A stretch of DNA of 30,073 bases from Parasitella parasitica (GCA_025201805.1 MU619280.1:153979-184051); one strand, 5' to 3'; shown: positions 13,890-24,392, counted from the stretch's first letter. A program made the numbers and translations. The notes: a model not told the origin generated them from the letters alone.

Positions 13890-14162
13890 ATGAGCAACAC
13901 AACAGCATCTACAACCAGAGAAATGGGCAATAAACCGACTGTAGATCAGGATGAAGAAGAAGACGATCCTTATAACGCGAGAATCGAGAAAACTGGGTGT
14001 TACCAAGAAAATGAAGATTTACAAATATGCTTTTTTGACACAAAAGACTGGCGAAAATGCAAAAAGGAGATGCAGGCATTTCGAGAATGTTTTATAAAGA
14101 ATTCCAAAAATGCAGGAAGCAAAGAGCTGATTGAATCTGTTAAACATCCACAAGAGTTGTAA
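13890..14162 (+). CDS. COA4: Cytochrome c oxidase assembly factor 4 (twin CX9C)
   Basis: An intronless gene of 90 residues. An acidic leader (DQDEEEDDPYNARIEKTG) is followed by two CX9C motifs, C-YQENEDLQI-C and C-KKEMQAFRE-C, the coiled-coil-helix signature of proteins oxidised by Mia40 in the mitochondrial intermembrane space. The EEEDP leader, the WRKC before the second motif and AFREC match Coa4/CHCHD8 better than other CHCH proteins. Coa4 helps build cytochrome c oxidase. The ATG is the first after the gap and gives the expected length. It converges with the RasGEF gene, and only 11 bp separate the stops, so the 3' untranslated regions must overlap. Confidence 0.9.
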   Translation: MSNTTASTTREMGNKPTVDQDEEEDDPYNARIEKTGCYQENEDLQICFFDTKDWRKCKKEMQAFRECFIKNSKNAGSKELIESVKHPQEL

Positions 14163-14173
14163 AGGGGTGTATC

Positions 14174-17091
14174 TTATTTTTCACATAAAATGCTGGCTTT
14201 CCTGATCTCTGCGTTATCGAGCGAACTGATGGACCGTAGATGTGTATATAACATTGGGTTAATTTTGAAATTATATGCTCTGGAAAGTACTTGAAATGAT
14301 AATACATGTTTGACAACAGATGCTACCGTATAGATAGATTATTTAATTGAATAAATCAGTGTTATCCATGTTTCCTTAGACTCACCTGTTATTCGGAATT
14401 TGTTGTAGTTGACTAGGCAATGACTCAATCGCTCGCATAGATTTTTGTCATTTTCCTCCATTTCCGCATCCTTATCTTCATTGTCGTCATCAGGGCAAGT
14501 AGATTCAATAAATGTAGGTAATTCGGCTACGAATACCAAATCAGATAAATAAAGGCCTGTCAAAAAAAAAACAAAAACCATCAGGGAAACAGAAAACTAA
14601 TAAGCATGTCAATAATTTTTACCAAGAAACGGAATGCAGCCGTTTGCGAGATCGAACGATTTCAAGCTTTTTGTCAATACGCTCTCAACAGCAAACGATT
14701 CAGCTACTTCCTCGGTAGCTTTCGTCATGCAATCCCTGATGTTTTTCCAGTTTTTGAACGGTTTTGCCATTTCTTTGAGCTGGTTGAACAATTCCATTTG
14801 ACAATGATCAACTCGCTGCCATGTCTTTTCTAGTCGCGACACTGCAGGGGATTGTAAACCCAACAAAATTTGCATCAGCGTGCTATAGTTTCGATGGTGG
14901 TAACACTTTAATGCTACCCGAAGGAACTTTTCAATCACTCGCACCCTGGTCTCTAGATGCCGAGAACGAACAATTTCAGATGCTACCCATTGGCATGTCT
15001 AATATAGAATAGAGCAGGCCAAATTTAGTGTGTGAATTTCTTTCAATAGTGTAATTTTTTTTTTTTTTTTTTTGTTTACCATGTTGAAAAACCCAATCAT
15101 TTGGTCTACGCCGACATGGACATCGTCGTTCAAGGTTGTCATTTCAATCACATAAGACTCTCGAGCAGCAGATCTTTTTCTCCAGCGTAAATCAACCAAT
15201 TCATCCCATGTAACGTTTTGGAGCATGGCTTTTTCGATTAGACAAAACTGCTGTGCGATTGTTTCCGATCGATATTTGAGGACAATAGATCTGTAATTAT
15301 TGGACGTTGTGTTTGAAGATAAGCTAGGAGAACGAAAGAAGCGACTTGAATTACTATTGTGTAGCGCAGCAGGCTTGGTGGAAGGCTGCATCCTGCATTG
15401 CTGTTTATGCTGAATGTTTAAACTTGCACTGCTACCGTTGATGCTAAGTGAACTATCTGTAAGGTTACAGCTACATGGTTGTGCATTATTGACTGTCGAG
15501 TACAAAGTAGGTGGTAATGCTGCTGCATTAGAATGCTGTTGTTGTCTCATGGAGACAGTTCTGCTCAGAGATCTTCTCATCTTGGTAGTCCATGAGGATG
15601 AAGATGGGGCTGGTGTGCGAGTAGTGCAGCTATTGTCTTCATGTATGGTGTTCCTACAGGGTGAAATGGCAATGGCAATGGCACTGTCTTTTCTTGACGG
15701 TAGCTTTTCGTTTTGATTCTGTTCCTGAAGGGGATCCACCCAATGTTGGTAGAACTTGCGTTGTCTCTTGAAAACAGTGCGTAGATTCTTTACAATACGA
15801 TCATCACGTGGAGACGCTAGAATGACAGGATTTGATTGTAGTTGTGTAAGAAATGTACACAACACATAACGCAGTGTTCGGGATGCTGCAAAATCGTACG
15901 TCCAGTAGTGAGTCAACCAATGGCGGATGGCTACAAATGTCCTACACAAAAAAAAACAATTTTTTACCCCTTAAATAATCGAATAATCGAATAATCGAAT
16001 AATAACTCTAATTTACAATTAATACCTTATACGAATTAAGACATGTTCATCGTCGTCTTGCAAAAGTGCCCATCGAAACCGTAAAATGAGCAGCTTGCAC
16101 AGCTTGATGGGCGACAGAAATTGTCGATATGTCAGAAAAAAGTCCATGGTAAACTCGTTGTCTGCGCAAGAGAATTAGAGCCATGCAAGGTGCTAGAGTC
16201 ATGTCGACTACACACGTACCCATTTCACGAGTCAGCTTTTCAATTAGTTTCTCCACAGTAGCTGAAGTGATGGTAGCATCTGCCTTGCCATAATGGACAA
16301 AGCTCGATGCATCTTTAGCTAACAAGTCAAATATATGCGGGTCATTTTCAATGGGCAAAGGGGGTGGGCTATTTTCTGTTGACTGTGGTGGTGTCGGTGC
16401 TTTTTTTAATTGTGGTTCATCCCAGGATTCATGCTGAGGGTGTTGCATCGGATCCAGGATTTGCTGCAGAGGGTGGTGCTCCTGACAGTGAGAGGACGTT
16501 GTGGTGCCGGTAATGGTTTTATTTGGGAACAGCGATGAAATATTTCTAGTTTTCCCAAGCATTCTTGTCAGTTTGCTGGTGCTATTTTTATCAGGAACAC
16601 TAGCAAAGACGCCAGGAGAAGGTCCAGCGTCATCATTGTCCATAGTGGCAGGAATATGCGAAAAAGATCGAGAGGCGTGCAAGCATCGGTTTGATTCATG
16701 CATATTGCGACTGATTTAAAGGAATGTTTACATTTGCTTTTAAAGGAGGAGCGAGAAAGTCAAATTGTATTTGTATATTACCTTGGTTTCGCTGCAGTTA
16801 CCCAACCATAAATGGTGGCTAATCTCTGATGGGGCTCATGTACACTGTGTCTTCTTTTCGGCGGTGTGTCCTGGATAGCGACGACCGGCGACGTCGGTGT
16901 GCAGGTGTTCTGGTAGCAGGAGAGAACATCGCCCTCGCTCCTCACGACAATGTCATCGAGCGACCTTGATCTTCGTCTACATGGATGTAAGGGTATGATT
17001 AGACGGTATCTAATTGGATAAGCAGCTACTACTTTTGCAAGGTGGATGTGGCATTCAGCGGTGAAACCGAGCTTGGAATTGCACTGAACAT
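14174..17091 (-). CDS. Ras guanine nucleotide exchange factor
   Basis: Eight minus-strand exons, 17091-17033, 16976-16782, 16710-16220, 16161-16026, 15941-15080, 14998-14623, 14556-14386 and 14277-14174, join to 797 residues. Residues about 230-340 are a RasGEF N-domain (VEKLIEKLTREM, then FTMDFFLTYRQFLSPIKL and HWLTHYWTYDF). A low-complexity Ser/Gln-rich linker of about 150 residues follows. The Cdc25-type catalytic domain spans about 515-795: YRSETIAQQFCLIEKAML, ETRVRVIEKFLRVALKCYHH, PAVSRLEKTW, CIPFLGLYLSDLVFV and, after the last splice, YNFKINPMLY. Such proteins load GTP on Ras at membranes, often upstream of cAMP signalling and morphogenesis in fungi. No SH3 domain is visible in the first 230 residues, unlike yeast Cdc25. 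The last intron is the longest (108 bp), and its acceptor is the second AG of CAGAG, which keeps the catalytic frame. Confidence 0.92.
15974..16004. repeat. Tandem 8-bp repeat in a RasGEF intron
   Basis: The unit AATAATCG is repeated about 3.5 times within the intron between RasGEF exons 4 and 5, a small microsatellite. Confidence 0.85.
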
Positions 17092-17356
17092 TTGGATCGG
17101 AAAAGCCAAAAGATGTAAAGAAGAAAAAGACGGATTGAAATTAAACTTTAGGCTTTCTATTGTGTGTGCTTTTTATAACTTTTGAGATATTTTTTTTTTT
17201 TTTACAAATTACTGTTTGACGTAATACATGAAATAGGAATGAAGGAGATGTTTTCCCCTTCTCATAAATTTACCGAAATTCACTATAAATCCATTATTAA
17301 CAAATCTCAAGTAACTCCGTGTTTTTTTTTTCCTTTCTTTTCCCATCTTAAAAAAC
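17092..17356. promoter_or_regulatory. Divergent promoter region, RasGEF and DysF genes
   Basis: 265 bp separate the starts of the two divergent genes and must hold both promoters or leaders. It has a T-run at about 17192-17202 and another near 17322. No specific factor site was identified. Confidence 0.5.
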
Positions 17357-18072
17357 ATGACTTTGGACAAACATGCACGGCCTTTTCGAATTCGAAAATC
17401 ACTGAGAGAGCTTGTGCATAAGCCTAGAATATCAAAGTCAAGCAGCAATCCATGTATATCGCTGCCCCCATTTCCGGACCATGACCGCAAGTGCCAAGAA
17501 TATGCCTACGATGTACTGTACGAATGCCAAAGAGGGTAACTACAAGACAAGACGGCCGCATGTGGGTGAGCCGTGTACTAATACACATTCAAATAGTTCT
17601 TTGGCGGTAGGCTACAGCAGCAAAACGTAAGTCGCACAGAAAAGGAAAAGAGGTTAAGCTGACTGACTGGTAAATTGGTAGCCTTTTGCAGTTCGATCCT
17701 AACCCATGGTGTGATGCCGATATGAGGTAACCCTTGTATAGCCGGATTGCAGACAGACATATAACACACGTGCTAACATGTAAAAAGGTTCACACCAATG
17801 AATATCGAAAACTATCAGTTACCAGACCCTACCTGGCAGTGGGTCAGTAAAGACTGGATGATCGACATGACGGAAGACGTAGATGAAGCTGGCTGGCAGT
17901 ATGCATTAAAATTTCACGGCGCAGTATGGCATGGTAAAAATCAGTGCATTTATATAGATGACGCACTTTTACTAATGTATTACAAAACAGGCAACTATAA
18001 GCATTTCAGATCATTCGTTCGAAGGAGACGGTGGATTCGACTGAGACATAGGCTGTTAAATAATCGGCAACT

Positions 18073-18106
<34 letters not shown>

Positions 18107-18539
18107 GAACAGCAGTTGTCGTTATTAGTAGACTTGAACGATCCAGCACCATCAGCCTCCATAGCATCGAGCGATAAAGACTTTGTGGAAAAACTGCGGA
18201 AATGCCGCCTAGACAGAGAGCGTTTGGCTTTGCTCAGCGGTGCAATCAAATCGACGCTTCCTGGTTTAGAGGATCAACTGCTCGAAAAGGTATGATTTCG
18301 CATTTGCCGTCCAGAATACAATTATTAATTCGTTTACATGTCAGGCCGTCGATTACATGGATACATTTGATTACGATGATTCAAAATTCAAATTTTTATC
18401 ACAGCTACTACAAAGGAAATACGATTCAAATCAAGAGATTATTCATCTAACAGACACAGAGAAACAGGCGGTTCAATCGCTGAGATTCTATTCTGATATC
18501 CAAAGCATATTGAACAGCATTGATCCTGACGTTGCATGA
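17357..18539 (+). CDS. Peroxin/Ferlin (DysF) domain protein, Spo73-like
   Basis: Exons 17357-17535, 17597-17626, 17682-17726, 17788-18289 and 18345-18539 join to 316 residues. The N-terminal half carries DysF motifs: YAYDVLYECQRGSLAVGYSS and KTLLQFDPNPW, then WQWVSKDWMIDM with DEAGWQYALKF, and RSFVRRRRWIRLR. This order of DysFN, GxxxFSSKxLL and the C-terminal RRRxW block is that of peroxins Pex28-32 and the sporulation protein Spo73/Mug65. No membrane segment is seen, so a stand-alone DysF protein like Spo73 is the closer match. Such domains act at peroxisome-ER contacts or in prospore membrane growth. The second exon is only 30 nt and supplies SLAVGYSSKT. A Gln run (CAG x10) follows the DysF region. 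Stop codons of this gene and SAM37 are 65 bp apart. Confidence 0.85.
18074..18103 (+). repeat. CAG trinucleotide run coding polyglutamine
   Basis: Ten uninterrupted CAG codons encode ten Gln just after the Arg-rich end of the DysF region. The reading frame is CAG=Gln, so length change would only lengthen or shorten the tract. Confidence 0.95.
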
Positions 18540-18604
18540 ATATAGTTCTTTTCTGTTTAATTATTATACCATTAAAACCATTAAAAGCTTGTGTTTCTGT
18601 TCGT

Positions 18605-19878
18605 TTATTCATCATCCTCATCCCCATCTTCACCACTCAGGTCTATGCTCACAATACCGTTATAGATGACATAAGCCAAAAAGAACGTAGCGCCACCTGC
18701 AATGGACCAGATACGCTTACGTTCAAAATCGACCTGGGATTGACTCTTTTCCTTCTTCTCCTCACCACCCATATAGGAAACAACGTCGTCCTTTACTGTG
18801 CCCAGAAATCCCATTGGGTTATTTTTGAATGTTCTCCAAAGCGAAGGCACATCTTGTGCAGCTTTGGATTCTTCTGTTTCTTCCTGGAACAAAAGCTGCT
18901 TCACTCTGTCGCAGTAGCGTGCAAGTGCGGGGTATTCGTGAATTAGAATGTGCTGCAATCTTTGGTGAGATAAATCTGGATAGAGATGCAACGCCAAGTA
19001 TCCAAACACAACGCAGTCTAGCGTAGAAGCATGGTCGCCAAACATGTAGTCTTGGTCGCCCAATTGTGATTGCAAAACACCATAGGTCTCTCGAGCTAGT
19101 TGGAACATCTACATGGCATTCATCATTAACACGGTTGCAATATTGCGACTCTCCTTCCTTACATGGTGCCAGCCAGATTTCAGCAACTCTTTCATTTCGT
19201 CCTTTTCATTCTGTGGCAGTCCAACGTCGTCTCTAGTGATTTCTACGCTATATTTTTCAAGTCTTGCCTTGGCATTCTTTTTCAATTGAACAGGCACAAT
19301 GTATCGATTGGGAAACGACAGCAGTTTTGCGTAGGTGGGTCGAATGTTCTTGATAAAATTGGTTGAATCTGCATACCACGTATACAACTAAACAAGACCT
19401 GGTTCGTTAGCTGCTGTCATTAGTTGCTGGATAATCTCTTACCATGCAGTCATAAAGCTTATCCTGGACCAATGCAGAATAGCTGTGTTTTCACGTTAAA
19501 CAAACTTTGCAGCGCTTGGAAATATTAGTCAACTTACGCAGTGTATTCTGCTTTTTGCTCTGCAGTGAGATCCTTGTTGGCATCTTTGTCGTGCTGAGAC
19601 AGATAGTTTAGAATACGCTCAACGCCAGGTATCCAGGCAGAGCCATCGTTCAGCAAAGGAAGTTCTTCTATAAAAACCATAGCGAATCAGTAAATCAACC
19701 CTTCAAAACCCCCCTTTTTGTGTTGCGTACCAGTTGGACTTTGTTGTGGGTCATTGCATTTGACAATTGTGTAGTTTTGCTTTATAAGGCGCAAATAAGA
19801 TTCGATTACAATACATTTAGGGTCAATCGAGGGTGCATTAAGAGCTGGTCCCCATACATACAGTTGCATAGATGACAT
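18605..19878 (-). pseudogene. SAM37: SAM37/metaxin gene with an in-frame stop
   Basis: Exons 19878-19731, 19667-19538, 19482-19443 and 19387-18605 give 365 residues plus one internal TAG at 19111-19109 (codon 199). Metaxin/Tom37 features: MQLYVWGPALNAPSIDPKC at the N-terminus, a thioredoxin-like half, LPLLNDGSAWIPG, then after the stop the GST-C-like half (YMFGDHASTLDCVVFGYLAL, HLYPDLSHQRLQ). A C-terminal membrane anchor, GGATFFLAYVIYNGIV, and an acidic tail complete it. Sam37 is a subunit of the SAM complex that inserts beta-barrel proteins into the outer mitochondrial membrane. Family homology runs smoothly through the stop in one frame (NAM-stop-MFQLARETY), and no GT-AG intron can remove it. 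Either it is a nonsense mutation, a base error, or read through. If real, the product loses the GST-C half and the anchor. Confidence 0.85.
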
Positions 19879-20460
19879 ATAATTATATCAAGCTAGAAAA
19901 AAAAAAAAAAGTAGCTGCCTGCCCTTGGCTTAATGTGGCCATCACCCCCAGCATGAAGCAGACATTCACCAGGCGTTGGAACTCAGTAAGACATCTCATG
20001 CTATCGACCCTTTTTCTCACTGCCATAAACTACAGTGTTCCTAGGAGCTGTTTGCAGACTGGAAAACCATGTTTTTTTTACAAAGGAGATCCATAGCACC
20101 AATGTGAAAAAGCTTTGTTAAAGTTCAAGTAGAAACCTCTATCCCTAGTCGTATCGTACACATAATAAACAGCTAGTGTTTATGAAATCTCTTTATGAAT
20201 TCATTGAAATCAGAAATATAATTACTTGTAAAAAAAACAGGCTGTGGTTTGTTATTATATTTGATAGATGACCAGCACTGATCAAAGCTTCAAATTAAGC
20301 GGCAACCAACGACATTTTCAACAATTGCAGCTATTTACCATGTGCAAAACAATAAAAGTACGGTATATCAAAACAATTACTAGCAAGAAAATCTTACTAC
20401 ACGACGTGTACAACTGCGTAACTGTTGAGCTGATACTTTCCGCAATATGCTGCTTTATTT
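19879..20460. other. Intergenic region, SAM37 and PITP, with candidate exons
   Basis: Between two minus-strand genes. It holds the SAM37 upstream region, including an A-run (T on the minus strand) at about 19897-19910. On the plus strand a good donor (CAGTAAGA at 19983) and acceptor (AAACTACAG at 20034) bracket a 50-bp potential intron. Joining the flanks gives an open frame with GLN/LEU-rich helical character ending at a TAA near 20120, but no credible start was found. Between 20121 and 20460 I see nothing. Confidence 0.3.
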
Positions 20461-21578
20461 TTAATTGTTAGACATCTCGCCTTCGTTTCTCTTTGCATTA
20501 AGGTCATTCTTTGTCTGCTCTTCCAGATCACGGATATCTTGAATGCTCATCCCATACCACTTGTCAGTCCAGCAGAACAATTGTCGATGAAACTTTGTAA
20601 ACAATGTCTGAACAGTCGATGCCAAAAAAGATTCTACTCTGCTCTGAATGCCGAACCATTTGAACTCAATATAGACTAGTTTATAGCATGTCATGACAGG
20701 ATCGACGGTCTTTTGCCAGTTGGATTCGGTCAGAGGACCCCGACCTGTCTTTGCAGAATGGTAAAGCTTTGGATCTTCTTCTTCTTTGTAATCTTTGGAG
20801 TCGACCTTGTCATTCGCAATATCAATGATGATGACATTTCGCTTTTTCAAATCTGCATGCAGCATTCAAGTTAATCTTTGGCTTTCTTGCCTACAATACA
20901 AACACATATATACTTGCCTTCCTTTGTAATATTCAAGGCATTCTCAAGCTCACCGCGTGATCCATCGACATGCAATGTTTCGTAAACAATCGAAAAAGCA
21001 TCCTTCATATAGCCATTCTATTTGTAGCAAACGAGATGCACATTGTCAAAATTTGCGGTACCTTCCTCTCTTATACACACAACAAACTTACCTTTAGCAC
21101 TATTAAAAAAAAAAAAAAAAAAAAGGTCAATAATCGAAACGCAATATACATTTGAATAGAGTAAATTTACCAGTTTTACAGTATGGATATGCATTCCATG
21201 CCTATGGCGAAATAATCATAAATTATTATTTTGAAGCCCTCCTTTTTTTTTTCTTGCTACTAACCTCTTCATACAAATCAAGAGCGCCTGCAGGCGCAAT
21301 TGCTTTGACGACGGAAGGAACTCGAGAGGCAAGACGGAATATCTTATATGTGTATTGACCCTTTTCGTCACCCTTTTCGTAAGGCTCGTTCTTAATGACT
21401 TCTACACCCTCTCCGCCTCCAGTATTTTCTTTTGAAGACTGTGCAGTGGCATATAACTGGGCTATTCCCAATGTATGAGCATAACGAGTACACAGTTTTT
21501 GTCCCATTTTATAACCCTACCAACTTGATATTCTTGTTCTGTGCAGTTGTTGATAATTCTATATTCGTTGATAATCAT
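20461..21578 (-). CDS. Phosphatidylinositol transfer protein (class I PITP)
   Basis: Six minus-strand exons, 21578-21521, 21461-21265, 21201-21171, 21099-21092, 21017-20918 and 20852-20461, join to 261 residues, close to the 270 of animal PITP-alpha. Motifs in order: MIINEYRIINNCTEQEYQV, GGGEGVEVIKNEPYE, GQYTYKIFRLASRVPSVVKA, AWNAYPYCKT, NGYMKDAFSIVYETLH, KTGRGPL, CYKLVYIEFKWFGIQSRVE, and DKWYGMSIQDIRDLEEQTK. It is the START-like StAR-type PITP fold, which exchanges PtdIns and PtdCho between membranes, and differs from the fungal Sec14 family. Exon 4 is only 8 nt. The intron after exon 5 begins GC (AG/GCAAGT) rather than GT; the reading frame and motif order demand it. The gene is divergent from CCZ1. 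Confidence 0.93.
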
Positions 21579-22250
21579 CTTTGCTTTTCGAAAAAAATAA
21601 AATAAAAAGGTAATAGAGAGAAAAGAAAAGTCGAAATCAAAGCCCATTTCTGGCCTCGTACCGATCAGCCCTTCCCTCCTCCCTCCCTCCCCCACCCCTT
21701 TTTTTTTTCAAGGCTGCTAATAATATATACTACATGTCCGGAGAAACCCGAGTATTCTTCTCCATGGTTTCGCCTTTGTTATCTACGCACTCTTTTTATG
21801 TTAATGTCTGCATATATCGTCATGTATAAAGATATGAAAAGTGCGCGCGTGGATTGCGATATCATTGAATTTATTACAAACTTGAGCCACTATTTGTTGT
21901 TTTGTAGTGTTGCCATGGAGATCATCATGTGATGTATCGCTAAATGTCCTTGGGTTATATGCACAAATGTATATGTTTCAATCGATGATGGTTAGAGGCA
22001 CAGAAAAGCTACTTTGATAGAACAATTTAAACATTGAAATACTTTTTAAAAAAAAAAATACATGTCGCCTGGTGAAGGTATCCGATTTCCATGGCTATCA
22101 TCATGAGCCATTTTCCACCATTAATGCGCATTATACGGTACTACTGAGAAGATGACAGTCATCTGCTTTTTCATGGTAATCGCACGCGCAACACTTGACC
22201 CTCTCCCTTATTCGATTTTTTGCCAGCGAAAAAACCAAAAAAAAAAAAAA
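21579..22250. promoter_or_regulatory. Divergent promoter region, PITP and CCZ1
   Basis: 672 bp between the two divergent starts. Close to PITP, 21669-21709 is an almost pure pyrimidine tract (CCCTTCCCTCCTCCCTCCC and so on, then T9) on the plus strand. Close to CCZ1 an A-run directly precedes the ATG. A second open stretch upstream of the CCZ1 ATG from 22152 is in frame but is poor in coding character and is treated as leader. Confidence 0.5.
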
Positions 22251-24356
22251 ATGTCTAGCCAAGAAGTGCAAAGCATCAACAAAGACAACCTTCCAGCTTT
22301 GCCTTGGTTAGGCAAAAATTCACCCACGTTGTCTTATTTCTGCGTATATAATCCCTCTTTAGGGCCCCATGAAGAGAACACCAAAGATCAAATATTGTAC
22401 TATACAGCCAAAAAAGTGGTTCCTGCCGACATTAAAATGAAGCAAGTAGGTTTAGCACAAGCACTAGTCAATTTTACGAGGTATGTGTACATGTATTTAT
22501 TGTAATTTAATGCTAAATGCTCTTTGCCTAGTACGTTTTCACCTTCACGTCCTACTCAAAATGTACACTCGCAAAAAAATCGAATGATCTTTCTACAGCC
22601 TGAGCCTGGATTTTGGATGCACATGTGTGTAGAGTTGGGGATACTAAGGAAACAGACCAAGGATTCAAAGGGAAAAGAAAAATTAGTTACAGAGTATCTG
22701 GATTCGCAATTGAACGATAATGCTTTAGAAGCAGTGTTGAAGATTGGATACGAGCAGTTCAAGGTAAACCGCCAGAGCTTTCATTGGATTATACCTCTTT
22801 GGCTCATTTGCATTGCTCTGTATTGTATAGCTACTGAATGGTACGTTTTCTTCAATATTGTACGACGCCAACAAAGAAACAAACCGTCAGCGGATAAAGA
22901 CATTAATGCACGCCATTGAGGAGTTCTTTTCTGACTGGATCTGGAAATGGGATTTTGATCGTCTGGACATCATGACATTTTCTGCAGTCTTCAATGGAGT
23001 GCCTGTTCAACCTATATTGCGCGCCAACTACCTCAATATCAACAAATTGGACGAATCTATCAAGGCACAATTTGAAAACAACATTAGCCATCTTTTTGTG
23101 TTAAATATCCTAGACGGCGGACTTGTGTACCGTTCGCCTGATCTATTAATCAACGATGTATGCGCTTTGCGCAAGCATGTCTTGAAAAAGGTCGAAAATC
23201 ACGCCAAGTTGGAAAAGAGAAAGCTGGACATGGAGATGACTATGATGAAGAAGGATTCACCGAAAGGATATGGCCTCAAGCAGTTTACGAAATCATTCTC
23301 ACAATCACACATTTTGAGTTATTTCTCATCTGGAGGATCCAAATCGACTGATACAGTGAATTCTATGGCTACGCCTAATTCTGCAACAGCGTCAATTGAT
23401 TCAAATTTGGCACTACCTTCTGCTTTGGATATCCCAACTGCCACACCCTCGCCTAATGGGTCATTGAAAACTGACAATACAAATCAGGGCATTTATTTGA
23501 CCGGCTTGGTAGAATCAACAGCAATCGGTATGAATGGAGAGGAGAGACCTGTTACAAAATTTGATCTAGTCCGAGTGTACATATCCAGCGCTTATAACAG
23601 CGAACAATCGCAGGATAATCAATTGAATGAGTACTATTTGTTGGTTTATAAACACAAGAGCAATTTGGTATGGAGCTTCATATTACCTGCTGCCTCCAAA
23701 TCAGAAAGTCTATTGTCAGATCCCACATTTTATTCAAATTTGGAAGCTTACATGAACGAAAAGGATTTGGAAAGTTTAACAAACGTTCTGGTAGAGAACA
23801 TTGCTGGTGTACAAGAAAAGAGGTAGGTTTTACTGTCACCAAGGCATTCATGGTACCTGATTTTCTACTGCTATGTAGCCTCAACCTCGGAAAAAACTAC
23901 AAGTGTTTCTATTATGATAATGCTACGCTGAACATCAAAACTACCATGATTGACCCACGATCAACGTCCAATAATCCCAAGGAGAGAAAAGCAGCTATTC
24001 AAGTGACAAACGAAATGCTTTTACAGCTTTTGGAAGTGAGAGAGGATTTTGGCAAGATTCCGCGTACAAGCGAAGTATATACCCGGTCGACCGCGAATCA
24101 CTGGATTGCAGGTAACCGACTCTATAATACCTTGAGAACGTCATCTTCGGAAGAAGATGCCAATACAGTAGTGCACGAAAATAGATCTTCTCTCGATGAA
24201 TGTTCAAGGGATGAGGGTATGGATGACTATACCGAGATGTATCTCATCGCTGCCAAGAAGGATACATCGTTGGCTGATGTCGAAGGTATGATGGGCATCT
24301 ATACAGAACGCAAATATATTGACCTTAAGTTTGTACAGAAACACTCAATAAGATGA
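22251..24356 (+). CDS. CCZ1: CCZ1, vacuolar fusion GEF subunit
   Basis: Exons 22251-22480, 22532-22763, 22831-23822 and 23879-24356 join to 643 residues, in the range of fungal Ccz1. The N-terminus has the longin-type start LPWLGKNSPTLSYFCVYNPS, LGPHEENTKDQILYYTA, and EPGFWMHMCVELGI. Then follow IEEFFSDWIWKWDFDRLDI, HLFVLNILDGGLVYRSPDLL and a Ser/Thr/Pro-rich linker (about residues 310-395). The C-terminal half contains KFDLVRVYIS, YYLLVYKHKSNLVW and YYDNATLNIKTT, ending in YIDLKFVQKHSIR. Ccz1 with Mon1 is the exchange factor for Ypt7/Rab7, which drives endosome and autophagosome fusion with the vacuole. The Mon1 partner is not in the window. The ATG at 22251 was chosen over the in-frame ATG at 22152, which adds a Lys-rich leader read from an A-run. 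Confidence 0.93.
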
Positions 24357-24386
24357 GTACGAGTTTATTAGATACAATGCATATTG

Positions 24387-24392
24387 AATAAA
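24387..24392 (+). promoter_or_regulatory. Candidate poly(A) signal of CCZ1
   Basis: AATAAA 31 bp after the CCZ1 stop, a normal distance, inside the 88 bp between the stops of CCZ1 and the convergent DUF4396-like gene. Confidence 0.5.

Noticed and set aside
15414-15716. 100-codon plus-strand frame opposite the RasGEF linker
   Set aside because: It is a shadow of the low-complexity linker of the minus-strand RasGEF, whose frame has clear homology.
17686-17705. tRNA-like GTTCGATCC box
   Set aside because: It falls in a DysF exon (LLQFDPNPW), and no acceptor or D-arm partner lies nearby.
19070-19130. Intron removing the SAM37 stop
   Set aside because: GTAGATG...ACTAG is only 17 bp and breaks the frame; a longer one from GTGTTAATG also gives the wrong phase. 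The stop therefore stands in the sequence as given.
22152-22250. Upstream start for CCZ1
   Set aside because: In frame, but it reads through an A-run as KKKK and lacks the family start; the ATG at 22251 fits homologues.
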